NCBI GenBank assembly: GCA_001942415.1
Contig: MKJX01000206.1
Span: 1 to 64,000 of the forward strand
Source: Pseudonocardia sp. CNS-139
GTDB taxonomy: Bacteria; Actinomycetota; Actinomycetes; Mycobacteriales; Pseudonocardiaceae
Reading direction: 5' to 3'
Length of the DNA: 64,000 nucleotides
The notes under the pieces were generated by a model. That model did no database searches. It had not been told where the DNA came from and worked only from the letters and a program-made list of their open reading frames with translations. Positions 46,502 to 55,946 of this stretch are shown here, in pieces (position 1 is the stretch's first letter; every line of letters begins with the position of its first letter). Both the position numbers and the translations under genes were made by a program.

Positions 46502-47460
46502 GTGCCGGTGACCGCGGGGTGGCTGCGGTTCCTCGCCGGTCGCGCCGTCGCCGCCGCCGTGACGCTCGCGGTGCTGTCGGTGCTGGTGTTCGCCGCCACC
46601 GACGTCCTGCCCGGGGACGCGAGCGGGGCGCTCGCCGGGGTGGACGCGACCGCCGAGCAGCGCGCGCAGGTCCGGGCCGAGCTGGGCCTCGACCGGCCGC
46701 CGGTGCAGCGCTACCTGGAGTGGGCGGGCGGGGTGCTGCACGGCGACCTCGGCACGGCCTACGTCGGCGGCCGGCCGGTCGCCGCGGTGCTCGCCGACCG
46801 GCTGCCCGACAGCCTCCTGCTCGCGGGGTTGGCGCTGGCCGTCACGGTGCCGGCGGCGCTCGCGCTGGGCCTGCTGGCCGGGCTGCGGGCCGGCGGCGGC
46901 GCCGACCGCGCCGTCTCGACGGCGGCGCTGGTCGCGGTCGGGGTGCCCGAGTTCCTGACCGCCGCGCTGCTGGTCGCGGTGCTGGCGACCGGGCTCGGCC
47001 TGCTCCCGGAGGTCTCACTGGTCCCGCTCGGCGGAGCCGCTGGACGACCCGCGGGTGCTGGTGCTGCCCGCGCTGACGCTCGTCGTGGTGGGCCTCGCGC
47101 TCGCCACGCGGATGCTGCGCGCCTCCACGGCCGACGTGGCCGCCACCCCGTACGTGGAGGCCGCCCGGCTGAACGGGGTGCGCCGGCTGCGCTCGCCGTC
47201 CGGCACGTGCTGCCGAACGCGGCCGGGCCCGCCGTCCAGGTGCTCGCGACGACGATCGGCGGGCTCGTCGGCGGGGCCGTGGTGGTCGAGAGCTTCTTCG
47301 GCTACCCGGGGGTGGGGTTCGAGCTGCAGCAGGCCGTGCTGCGCCGGGACGTGCCCGTGGTGCAGGGGCTCGTGCTGGTGCTGAGCGCGTCTCGCTCGCG
47401 GCGCTGCTGGCCGGGGACGTGGTGCGCCGCCTGCTCGACGGCGAACGGGCGGCGCCGTGA
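46502..47460 (+). CDS. ABC importer permease, DppB type (frame breaks)
   Basis: About 320 residues from GTG 46502, 8 bp after the binding-protein gene. The DppB signature is present: FLAGRAVAAAVTLAVLSVLVFAATDVLPGDA, LGLDRPPVQRYLEWAGGVLHGDLGTAYVGGRPV, and the coupling loop YVEAARLNGVRRLR followed by VRHVLPNAAGPAVQVLATTIGGLVGGAVVVESFFGYPGVGFELQQAV. Breaks fall near 47034, 47200 and 47388. It ends at TGA 47460. A 193-bp repeat-rich gap then separates it from its partner, unusual inside such operons. Confidence 0.85.
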
Positions 47461-47486
47461 CACGGCAACGTGCATCGGCGGCCGGC

Positions 47487-47620
47487 GCACCGCGACTCGC
47501 GTGCACCCACAGCGCGACTCGCGTGCATTCGCACCGCGACTCGCGTGCGCTCACACCGCGACTCGCGGGGCGGGCGGGCCGGCCGGCCGCGAGTCGCGCT
47601 CTCGCTGCGCGCGAGTCGCG
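47487..47620. repeat. 22-bp periodic array of CGCGACTCGCG and its inverse
   Basis: Four direct units begin at 47487, 47509, 47531 and 47553, each 22 bp long and centred on CGCGACTCGCG with variable flanks (GTGCACCC, GTGCATTC, GTGCGCTC). Two inverted copies, CGCGAGTCGCG, follow at 47588 and 47610, again 22 bp apart. Direct and inverted blocks can pair into a long hairpin. The array fills the gap between the two permease genes and is not coding. Confidence 0.8.
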
Positions 47621-47653
47621 TCGTGACCGGGCCGCCTCCCGGGGAGGGCTGAC

Positions 47654-48517
47654 GTGACCGCGGCAGCGCCCGGGGCAGGTCCGGTCGGCGTGGGTCGGCG
47701 CCGGCTGCGGCTCGCCTCCGTGGTCCGGTACGCCGCCGCCGCGGTTGTCGTGCTGATCGTGGGCGTCGCGCTGCTCGGGCCGTGGCTCGGTCCGGTCCTG
47801 ACCGGCGGCTCGCCCACCGAGCAGGTCGGCCTGCCCTTCGACGCGCCCGGCGCCGGGCACCCGCTCGGCACCGACTTCCTCGGCCGCGACGCCCTCGCCC
47901 GGCTGCTCGCCGGGGGCGCGGTTGTCGTCGGCGTCGCCGCGGGAGCCGCGGTGGCCGCGGGTGTGCTGGGCGTGCTCCTCGGCGTGCTCGCCGCGACGCT
48001 GCCGCGCGGAGCGGGTGAGCTGCTGGTGCGGGCCGTCGACGTCCTCGGGGTCGTCCCGGCGCTGCTCGTGGTGCTCGTGCTCGCCGCCGGTTTCCCGGGC
48101 AGCGACGCCGCGGTGCTCGTGGCGATCGCGCTGGTCAGCGTGCCGTTCTCGGTGCGGGTCAACCGGGCGGCGGCGGAGCAGGTGATCGGCTCGGCCTACG
48201 TCGAGCTGGCGCGGGCCCGGGGGGACGGCTGGTGGCGCGTGCTGCGCCACGACGTCGTGCCGAACATCGCGGGCCCGGCGCTGTCGGAGGCGGGTCTGCG
48301 GTTCGTGGCCGCGATCTACCTCAGCGCGACCGCCGGGTTCCTCGGCCTCGGCGCGGGGGCGCCCGCGGCGAACTGGGGCCGCATGGTCGCGGAGAACCTG
48401 CCCGGTGCCCGGCTCGCGCCCTGGCCGTTCCTGGCCCCGGCCCTGCTGCTCGTCCTGCTCGCGGTGGCGGTGAACCTGCTGGCCGACGACTGGGCCGCAC
48501 GGGTGGGGCGGACATGA
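47654..48517 (+). CDS. ABC importer permease, DppC type
   Basis: 287 residues from GTG 47654, frame intact. It has the DppC-like plan: one N-terminal helix (VVRYAAAAVVVLIVGVALLGPWLG), then HPLGTDFLGRDALARLLAGGAVVVGVAAGAAV, the coupling loop SAYVELARARGDGWWRVLRHDVVPNIAGPALSEAGLRF, and IYLSATAGFLGLGAGAPAANWGRMVAENLPGA. It pairs with the DppB-type permease before the repeat array and overlaps the ATPase start (ATG 48514). Confidence 0.88.
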   Translation: MTAAAPGAGPVGVGRRRLRLASVVRYAAAAVVVLIVGVALLGPWLGPVLTGGSPTEQVGLPFDAPGAGHPLGTDFLGRDALARLLAGGAVVVGVAAGAAVAAGVLGVLLGVLAATLPRGAGELLVRAVDVLGVVPALLVVLVLAAGFPGSDAAVLVAIALVSVPFSVRVNRAAAEQVIGSAYVELARARGDGWWRVLRHDVVPNIAGPALSEAGLRFVAAIYLSATAGFLGLGAGAPAANWGRMVAENLPGARLAPWPFLAPALLLVLLAVAVNLLADDWAARVGRT

Positions 48518-50110
48518 GCGAGCTTGCGAGCTCACCATCCAACACAGCGGAGCCGCTCGTGGAGGTGCACGACCTCGTCGTCGGCCCGGCCGGCGGGGGG
48601 CCCGCCGTGGTCGACGGCGTCGGGTTCACGCTGCGCCCGGGGGAGCTGCTCGGGCTCGCCGGGCGGTCCGGCTCCGGCAAGACGACGACGGCGCTCGCGC
48701 TGCTCGGGCACCTCCGGCCCGGGCTCGCGCTCCGCGGCGGCGGTGTGCGCGTGGGCGGGGCCGACCCGTTCGCGCCCGGCGGTGCCCGGCGGGTGCGCGG
48801 CCGGGTCGTCGCGTTCCTCGGCCAGGACCCGGTGTCCGCGCTCAACCCGCGCCGCCGGCTCGGCGTCCAGGTCGCGGAAGCGGTCGTGCTGCGGCGGGAG
48901 CCGGGCACGCCGCGCCCGCGCGGGCGGGAGCTGCGCGCCGAGGTGACCCGGCTCGTCACCGCGCTCGGGCTGCCCGGCGACCCGGCGTTCCTGCGCAGGC
49001 GGCCCCACCAGGTCTCCGGCGGCCAGGCCCAGCGGGTGGCGATGGCCGTCGCGCTCGCCGGCGGTCCCGGGCTGCTGGTGCTCGACGAGCCGACGGGCGG
49101 GCTCGACGCCGCGGCCGCCGCCCGTGTGCGCGAGCTGCTGGCCGGCCTGGTCGCGGAGGTGGCCGGGTCGACGGCCGTCGTGCTGGTCAGCCACGACGCG
49201 CACCTGGTCGCCGCGCTGACCGAGCGCGCCGTCGTGCTGGAGGCCGGCCGTGTCGTGCGGGAAGGGCGTCCGGACGTGGTGCTCGCGGACGCGCTCGCGC
49301 CGGTCCGGCCCGCGGACCGGAGGGCGGCCGCGACGGCCCCGCTCCTGCGGGCCGACGGCGTGCGCGCGCGCCACGGTCGCGCCGTGGTGCTCGACCTGCA
49401 GGCCGCTGCGTTGGAGGTCGCGCCGGGGGGCTGCCTCGCCGTCGTCGGACCGTCGGGGTCCGGCAAGAGCACGCTCGCGCGCTGCCTGGCCGGGCTGCAC
49501 CGGCCGGACGCCGGGACGGTGACGCTCGCCGGGGAGCCGCTCGCCGGCCGCGCCGGCGACCGGACCCGGGCGCAGCGGCGCGCCGTGCAGCTCGTCGCCC
49601 AGGACAGCGTCGGCGCGCTCAACCCGCGCGAGACGGTGCGGGCCGCGCTGCTGCGGCCGCTGCGTGTCCTGGGCGGCCTGTCCGGGCCCGCCGCCGACGC
49701 GAGGTGGCCCGGCTGCTCGACCGCGTGCACCTGCCGGCCGCCGCGGCGGACCGCGGCCGCGGTCGCTCTCCGGCGGGGAGCGCCAGCGGGTGAACCTCGC
49801 GCGGGCGCTCGCCGCCGGGCCGTCCGTGCTCGTCTGCGACGAGGTCACCTCGGCGCTGGACCCCGAGATCGGGACGGCGGTGGTGGAGCTGCTCGACGAG
49901 CTGCGCCGCGACCTGGGGCTGGCGGTCGTGCTGGTCAGCCACGACCTCGGGGTCGTCGCCCGCAGCGCCGACGAGGTCGCGGTGCTGGCGGCCGGCCGGG
50001 TGGTCGAGCACGGCCCGGCGGCCGAGGTGCTCACCGGGCCGCGGCATCCGGTGACGCGGGAGCTGGTGCAGTGCGCGCCCGGGCTGGCCGCCGCGATCGG
50101 GACCGCGTGA
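48514..50110 (+). CDS. fused double-ATPase of the Dpp/Opp-type importer (one frame break)
   Basis: About 533 residues with two nucleotide-binding domains in one chain. NBD1: Walker A GRSGSGKTTTALALLG, signature VSGGQAQRVAMAVALAGG, Walker B LLVLDEPTGGLD. NBD2: Walker A GPSGSGKSTLARCLAG, then after a break near 49702 signature LSGGERQRVNLARALA and Walker B VLVCDEVTSALD. Fusion of the DppD and DppF functions is common in actinobacteria. It powers the preceding two permeases. The stop is 10 bp from the end of the convergent methyltransferase. Confidence 0.9.
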
Positions 50111-50120
50111 GGGCGCCTGG

Positions 50121-50837
50121 TCAGCGGCGGGCGACGACGACGTCCTGCTCGGTGCTCTCGACGGCCAGCCCCGCGGCGGCGAGCTCGGCGGCCAGCCCGG
50201 CCGCCGACAGGATCCACCAGTCGTACTCGGCCCTCGCCTCGTCGAGCACGGTGTCGCCGTCGAGGGTGGCGTAGCGCATCCGCCAGTGGACCGAGTCCGG
50301 GCCGGTGGGCTCGGCACTGCCGGTGCCCTGGTAGGTGAACCGGCCGACGGTGACCGACATCGGCGGGAACTCCGGGACGGCCACGGCCGTGTCCGGGGGC
50401 TGCACGTTGAGGACCACCGGCGCGCCGGGGGCCAGCCGCGCGGCGAGCGCCGGCCAGAGCCGGGCCCGCTGCCCGGGCGCGAGGTGCCCGACCATGTGCA
50501 GCCCGACGACCGCGGCGATCCGGTCCGGCAGCGGCACCGCGGCGGCCCCGCCCGGGTACACCGACAGCCGCGCCGCGTCGGGGCGGCCGGACAGGCGCGC
50601 GAGCAGCACGGCCCGCAGCGCGGCCGACGGCTCGGCCGCGAGCACGGGGGCGTCCGGCACGGTGTCGAGCACGACCTCGGTGCCGAGCCCGCTGCCGGGG
50701 CCCAGCTCCAGCACCGTGCCGGCCGCGGGGTCGACGCCGGCCAGCACGGCCGCCAGCCGCTCCCGCAGCGGCCCCCACACGGGGACGCTCAGCAGGTGCA
50801 GGTAGGGCGCCGACGGGTCGTACTCGTGGTAGCTCAC
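50121..50837 (-). CDS. SAM-dependent methyltransferase (paralogue A)
   Basis: 238 residues from GTG 50837 (GTGA overlap with the ABC gene), frame intact. SAM motif I is VLELGPGSGLGTEVVLDTVP, then VLAAEPSAALRAVLLARLSGRPD, MVGHLAPGQRARLWPALAARLAPGAPVVLNVQPP and YDWWILSAAGLAAELAAAGL. The same blocks occur in the gene at 54292-55063 and in the C-terminal half of the protein at 57158-59048, so all three are paralogues. It would N-, O- or C-methylate the metallophore or an intermediate. Confidence 0.82.
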   Translation of the reverse strand: MSYHEYDPSAPYLHLLSVPVWGPLRERLAAVLAGVDPAAGTVLELGPGSGLGTEVVLDTVPDAPVLAAEPSAALRAVLLARLSGRPDAARLSVYPGGAAAVPLPDRIAAVVGLHMVGHLAPGQRARLWPALAARLAPGAPVVLNVQPPDTAVAVPEFPPMSVTVGRFTYQGTGSAEPTGPDSVHWRMRYATLDGDTVLDEARAEYDWWILSAAGLAAELAAAGLAVESTEQDVVVARR

Positions 50838-52564
50838 TGCTTGACCAGCCTCCATCCGGCGGCCCGGGTGCGCTGCTCCCAGAACCGCGTGTAGGTGCCG
50901 CCCGCGGCGATCAGCTCGTCGTGCGTGCCGCGCTCGGCCACGGCACCGTCCTCCAGGACGAGGATCTGGTCGGCGGCCCGCACGGTCTGCAGCCGGTGCG
51001 CGATCACGAGCAGCGTCGAGCGCCGGCCCAGCTCGGCGACGGCGGCGCCGACCGTCGCGTCGTTCTCGGGGTCGAGCGCCGCGGTCGCCTCGTCGAGCAC
51101 GACCACCGGCGCGTCCTTGAGCAGGGCACGGGCGATCGACACGCGCTGGCGCTGGCCGCCCGACAGCGTGGAGCCCCCTTCGCCGACCCGGGTGTCCCAG
51201 CCCGCGGGCAGCTCGGCGACGACCTGGTCGAGCCCGGCGAGCGCGGCGACCCGGGTGAGGTCCGCGTCGGTCGCGCCGGGCCGGCCGAGCCGCACGTTGT
51301 CGGCCAGGGTGCCCTCGAAGAGGTAGACGTCCTGGAACACCATCGCGATCCGGGCCATCAGCTCCTCGCCGGGGATCTCCCGGACGTCGACCCCGCCGAT
51401 GCGGACGGCGCCGGCGTCGGGGTCGAAGAAGCGGGCGAGCAGCCGTGCGACGGTGGTCTTGCCCGCCCCCGACGGGCCCACGAGCGCGGTCAGGCTGCGC
51501 TCGGGCAGGGTGAACGAGACCTCCCGCAGCACCGGGCGGGCCGGGTCGTAGCCGAAGCGCACCGCGTCGAACGCGACGTCGTGCCGCTCCGGCACGCGCG
51601 GCGTCGCGGGCTCGGGCAGCGGCCGGGCGTCGAGCACCTCGGTGATCCGCCGCAGCGCGTTGCCCGACAGGCGCAGGCTCGCGCCCTGCTCGGCGGCCGT
51701 CCCGATCGACTCGGTGAACCGGGCGCACAGCACGAGCACGGCTAGCGTGGTCGGCGCGTCGAGCGTGCCGCCCAGTGCGAGGTCGACCGCGAGCACCAGC
51801 AGCACCGCGAACAGCACCCGCACCGCGAACGCGAACGCCACCAGGCCGGGCACGGCGACCCGGATCATGCGGCGGTCGGCGTCGCGCTGGGCGACGAGCG
51901 CGTCGTCGAGCAGGCGGTGCCCGTCGGCGACGCGCCCGAACGCCCGCAGCACCGGCTGGGCCTGGGCGAACTCGACCACCCGGGCCGCCGCGTCGTGGAT
52001 GACGCCGTCGCGGGCCCGGTCGCTGCGCGCGACGAGCCGGTTGCTCGCCAGCAGGACGGCGACCAGCACCGGAGCCGCGACCGTGACCGTGACGGCGAGC
52101 CGCACGTCCACGGCGTAGAGGCCGGCGAGCACGGTGAGCGGGGTGACGGTCGCGGTGGACAGCGGCCGCAGCTGGTGCGCGGGCAGGCTCATCACCTGCA
52201 GGACGCTCTGGCTCGTCACGCGGGCCAGCTCCCCGACGCGGCCGCGGGTGAACCAGCCCAGCGGCAGCGCGGCGATGGCGGTGCCGAGCCGGTGGTGCAG
52301 GCGGCGGGCCACGTCCGAGCCGACGCGGAAGGCGGTGTTCTGCGCGACGAAGGCCACCGCCAGGTACGCGAGCCCGGCGGCGGCGAACACCGCGAGCGGG
52401 CCCCACGCCGCGGCCGGGTCCGGTCCCAGCACCGCCCGCAGCAGCGGGACCAGCGCCACGAACGCCACGCCCTGCAGGACGGCCGCGAGCGCCAGCAGCG
52501 CGAGCAGCCGGCGCAGGCCGCCGGTGTGTCCCGGGCCGAGCGCCCGCATGAGTGTGCCGATCAT
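50834..52564 (-). CDS. ABC transporter with fused permease and ATPase (YbtQ/IrtB-like)
   Basis: 576 residues from ATG 52564, frame intact. Six transmembrane helices in the first 310 residues (LLALLALAAVLQGVAFVALVPLL; LGWFTRGRVGELARVTSQS) precede the ATPase: Walker A GPSGAGKTTVARLL, signature LSGGQRQRVSIARALL, Walker B VVVLDEATAALD and H-loop IAHRLQ. It overlaps the sister gene by 4 bp and works as a heterodimer with it. In yersiniabactin and mycobactin loci such exporter-folded pairs import the metal-loaded siderophore. Direction here is not proven. Confidence 0.85.
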   Translation of the reverse strand: MIGTLMRALGPGHTGGLRRLLALLALAAVLQGVAFVALVPLLRAVLGPDPAAAWGPLAVFAAAGLAYLAVAFVAQNTAFRVGSDVARRLHHRLGTAIAALPLGWFTRGRVGELARVTSQSVLQVMSLPAHQLRPLSTATVTPLTVLAGLYAVDVRLAVTVTVAAPVLVAVLLASNRLVARSDRARDGVIHDAAARVVEFAQAQPVLRAFGRVADGHRLLDDALVAQRDADRRMIRVAVPGLVAFAFAVRVLFAVLLVLAVDLALGGTLDAPTTLAVLVLCARFTESIGTAAEQGASLRLSGNALRRITEVLDARPLPEPATPRVPERHDVAFDAVRFGYDPARPVLREVSFTLPERSLTALVGPSGAGKTTVARLLARFFDPDAGAVRIGGVDVREIPGEELMARIAMVFQDVYLFEGTLADNVRLGRPGATDADLTRVAALAGLDQVVAELPAGWDTRVGEGGSTLSGGQRQRVSIARALLKDAPVVVLDEATAALDPENDATVGAAVAELGRRSTLLVIAHRLQTVRAADQILVLEDGAVAERGTHDELIAAGGTYTRFWEQRTRAAGWRLVKQ

Positions 52565-54290
52565 CGCCCCACCACCTGCTGTGCGTCCTGGGCCCGCCAC
52601 ATCCGGGCGTAGCGGCCGCCGGCCGCCAGCAGCTCCGGATGCGTGCCCTGCTCGACGATCTCGCCCCGCTCCAGCACCGCGATCCGGTCGGCACCGGTGA
52701 TCGTGTGCAGCCGGTGGGCGATCACCAGCACCGTGCGCCCGGCGGCCAGCTCCGACAGGGCGTCGCTGATCGCCGCCTCCGAGTCGGGGTCGGCGAACGC
52801 GGTGGCCTCGTCGAGCACGATCACGGGGGTGTCGGCGAGCAGGGCGCGCGCGATCGACACCCGCTGCTCCTCGCCGCCGGACAGCCGTGCGTCCTCGCCG
52901 ACGACGGAGTCGTAGCCGCGGGGGAGCGCGGTGATCCGGTCGTGGACCTGCGCGGCGCGGGCCGCGGCCTCGATCTCGGCGCGGCCCGCACCGGGCCGGC
53001 CGAGCGCGATGTTCTCGGCCACGGTCGCGCGCAGCAGCGTGACCTGCTGGAAGACGAACCCGACGGTCCGGTACAGGGTGCGGGTGTCCAGCTCCCGCAC
53101 GTCCACCCCGCCGACGAGCAGCGCGCCGTCCGTGACGTCGTGGAAGCGGGGGACGAGCGCGGCGAGCGTCGACTTGCCCGCGCCCGAGGGCCCCACCAGC
53201 GCCGTCACCGTGCCGGGGGCCAGGTCGAGGTCCACGCCGCGCAGCACCTCCGGCCCGTCGGGCTCGTAGCCGAACCGCACCCCGCGCAGGGACACGGCCG
53301 CGCCCTGCGGGGTACCCCCGTGTGCGGGCTGCGGCTGGGCCGGCTCGCGCAGCAGCGCCGCGATCGACGCGGCGGCCGCGGTGCCGCCGCGCAGCGCCTG
53401 CAACCGCGGCCCGACCGCGGCGATCGGTGCGGCGAGCGCCGGTCCGAGCAGCGCGAACGGGACGAGGTCGGCCGGCGCCGTCGCACCGGTGACGACCAGC
53501 GCGGTGCCGGCCACCATCAGCAGGAGCAGCGACGTGACCGGCCCGGCGGCGAGCTGCGACGCCGTGGTCACCGACGTCGTGCGGCGCGACCAGGCCCGGA
53601 AGAACTCGTGGAAGGCGTCGCACGCCTCCACGAACCGCCGGTGCGCGCGGCGGCCGCCGCCGAACGTCTTCACCACCGCGATGCCGTCGACGAACTCCAC
53701 GATCCCGGCGTGATCTCCTTCTGGGCGCGCCCGTACTCGGCCATGAGCGGCCCCGAGCCGCGCATGGCGCGGCGGAAGAGCAGCAGGCCCGCCACCGCCG
53801 GGAGCACCGCGACGACCGCGAGCCGCCAGTCGACGACGGCGAGGTAGCAGAGCGCGGCCACCGGTGTGACCAGCACCGACGTGACGTCCAGGAGGGCGTG
53901 GGCGACGAGGTGGTGCAGGCTGTGCACGTCGTCCTGCAGCGCCTTCGTCACCTGGCCGGAGTTGCGCGCGGAGAACCAGCCCGGGGCGACGACGCCCAGC
54001 CGCGCGGCCAACCGGCGGCGCAGGTCGAGCTGGAGCCCGTTGTCGGCGAGGTGGCTCAGTGTGGTCGCCGCGGTGGCGGCGGCCAGCGCGACGAGCGCGG
54101 CGCCCGCCCCGATCCCGACCCACGTCCAGATCACGCCCGCGTCGGCCGGGCCGGCGAACAGGCGCCGGCCGATCTCGGCGACCGCCACGAACGGCGCGAC
54201 GCCCGCGAGCGCCGCCAGCGCCTGCAGCCCGACGGCCACCGCCAGCGGCGCCCGCACCGGCCGCAGTGTCTCGGTCACCGGCCCGCCCAT
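52561..54290 (-). CDS. ABC transporter with fused permease and ATPase (YbtP/IrtA-like, one frame break)
   Basis: About 577 residues from ATG 54290. The membrane domain contains LAVAVGLQALAALAGVAPFVAVAEIGRRLF and GWFSARNSGQVTKALQDDVHSLHHLVAHALLDV, with a break near 53712 before HAGIVEFVDGIAVVKTFGGG. The ATPase has Walker A GPSGAGKSTLAALV, an atypical signature LSGGEEQRVSIARALL and Walker B VIVLDEATAFADPDSE. No N-terminal siderophore-interacting (IrtA flavin) domain is present. It is coupled to the methyltransferase before it and its partner after it. Confidence 0.85.
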
Positions 54291-54291
54291 G

Positions 54292-55063
54292 TCACTCCCT
54301 CCCGTCCCCACCGCCCGCCCCCGCGGGGGCGCGCAGGACGGTGATCTCGGCCGTCGGACGGCCGTCCACCTCGGTGACCCGCTCGGCGCGCAGTCCGGAC
54401 TCGGCCGCGAGCCGCGCGGTGGTGAGGGTATGCCAGCGGTGCGACTCGGCGATCTCCCGCACGACCCTGTCGGCGGCGAGGACCCGCCACGTCGTGTCGA
54501 AGCGCATGAGGTCGCCGCCGCAGGGCTCGGCGGCGCTCCACCACTCGTAGACCTGCTCGCGACCCGCTCCCGCAGCAGCCGCACGGGCGGGATCACCCGG
54601 GGCGTGGCGACGCCCATCAGCTCCACCGCGATCGGCGCGCCCGCGGGCAGCCGCGCGGCGAGCGCCGCCACAGCGCGACCCGTTCGGGCTCGTCCAGGTG
54701 CCCGGCGACGCCGAAGACCACGGCCGCGCAGATCGGCGGGCCGCCCGCGGCGGCGATCTCCTGCGCGCTGTCCGGGACGACCGTGACGCGGTCGCGCAGT
54801 GCGGGGTCGGCGTACGCGCGGCTGGTCAGCACCGCGCGCATCTCGGGGGCCGGCTCGGCGGCGACGATCTCCGCCGTCGGCAGCGCGGCGGCGATCACCT
54901 CGGTGATCCGGCCGGTGCCGGCCCCGATCTCCAGCACGGGGCCGGCCGCCGGGTCGACCCCGGCGAGCGCCACCCGCAGCGCGGGCCCGCTGCTCTCCGC
55001 CTGCCGGGCGGCGACCAGCTCGTAGAACTCCGCGGAGGCCGAGTAGGCGCTCTCCACGCTCAC
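54292..55063 (-). CDS. SAM-dependent methyltransferase (paralogue B, frame breaks)
   Basis: About 257 residues from GTG 55063, overlapping the thioesterase stop (GTGA). SAM motif I is VLEIGAGTGRITEVIAAALP, followed by VAAEPAPEMRAVLTSRAYADPALRDRVTVVPDSAQEIAA, HLDEPERVALW, then after breaks near 54670 and 54560 APIAVELMGV and MRFDTTWRVLAADRVVREIAESHRWHTLT. It is closest to the methyltransferase half of the fusion at 57158 (matching SAEFYELVAAR / TAEFFELAAAR). Confidence 0.8.
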
Positions 55064-55842
55064 GGCGTGCTCGGCACGGTTGTGCCGACCGGGCCGACCA
55101 GTGCCGGGTCCAGCCGCCGCAGCAGCGCGGCGACCACCCGGGCCCGCTGCGCCGTCAGGTAGAAGTGCCCGCCGGGGAACGTCTCGACGTCCGCGGTGCC
55201 GTCGCCGAGCGGGGCCCACGCCCGGGCGTCCGCGGCGCTCAGCTCGGGGTCGTCGGCCCCGGTGAAGACGGTGACCGGGCAGCCCAGCGGGGGCGCGGGG
55301 TGCGGGGTGTAGGTCTCGATGAGCCGGTAGTCGTTGCGGACGTAGCCGAGCACGGCGCGGCGCAGCTCGGAGTCGGCGAGCACCTCGGCGGCGGTGCCGC
55401 CCAGCCGCGACAGCTCCGCGCACAGCACGTCGTCGTCGCCCGCGTGCACGGTGCCACCGCGGCGGCGCACGGGCGCCTCCCGGCCGGACGCGACGAGCCG
55501 GCGCAGGCCGGCGACCCCGCGGCGGCGCAGCTCCTGGGCCGTCTCGTAGGCGACCGCCGAGCCCATGCTGTGCCCGAAGAGCACGTGCGGCCGGTCGAGG
55601 GTGGCCGCGAGCGCGTCCGCGACGGCGTCGACCAGCTCCGCCATGTCGTCGACCATCGGCTCGCCGAACCGGTCCTCCCGGCCGGGGTACTGCACCGCGA
55701 CGAGCTCGACCGCGGGCGGCAGGTGCGCCGTCCAGCCCCGGAAGGCGCTCGCGCTCCCGCCGGCGTGCGGGAAGCAGACGATCTGCAGTGTCGCCGCGGG
55801 CCGCCGCGGCCAACGCCGCAGCCATTGTTCCGGGGATGCCAC
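55060..55842 (-). CDS. type II thioesterase
   Basis: About 260 residues from GTG 55842; ATG 55884 is an upstream alternative but would place the start inside a palindrome. Motifs are IVCFPHAGGSASAFRGWTAHLPPAVELVAVQYPGRE, the nucleophile elbow VLFGHSMGSAVAYE, FTGADDPELSA and the His in FPGGHFYL. Type II thioesterases clear mis-acylated carrier proteins in NRPS/PKS systems. It is first in the minus-strand operon thioesterase/methyltransferase B/ABC pair/methyltransferase A, so it shares the metallophore cluster's control. Confidence 0.88.
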   Translation of the reverse strand: MASPEQWLRRWPRRPAATLQIVCFPHAGGSASAFRGWTAHLPPAVELVAVQYPGREDRFGEPMVDDMAELVDAVADALAATLDRPHVLFGHSMGSAVAYETAQELRRRGVAGLRRLVASGREAPVRRRGGTVHAGDDDVLCAELSRLGGTAAEVLADSELRRAVLGYVRNDYRLIETYTPHPAPPLGCPVTVFTGADDPELSAADARAWAPLGDGTADVETFPGGHFYLTAQRARVVAALLRRLDPALVGPVGTTVPSTP

Positions 55843-55877
55843 CCGGCCGATGTTAGAGAGCCGTCCGGAATCCATCA

Positions 55878-55893
55878 AATTCATGCATGAATT
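55878..55893. promoter_or_regulatory. perfect 16-bp palindrome between thioesterase and P450 genes
   Basis: AATTCATGCATGAATT is fully symmetric and sits in the 104-bp gap between the divergent thioesterase (GTG 55842) and P450 (ATG 55947). Its A+T richness in this DNA is striking. It does not follow the Zur-like spacing of 44798, so a second regulator may act here. Confidence 0.5.
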
Positions 55894-55946
55894 GCCATCT
55901 CGATTCCTGTCGTGCGAGCCGGGCGGAACGTTTAGGCTGCCTTTCG

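Noticed and set aside
47487..47620. CRISPR array
   Set aside because: Units are contiguous 22-bp repeats with an 11-bp core and inverted copies; there are no unique spacers of constant length and no cas genes.
47015..48538. Minus-strand ORF across the permease genes containing repeated ESR/TRVAL units
   Set aside because: It is the antisense reading of the 22-bp repeat array and of the DppC gene; there is no start signal or homology.
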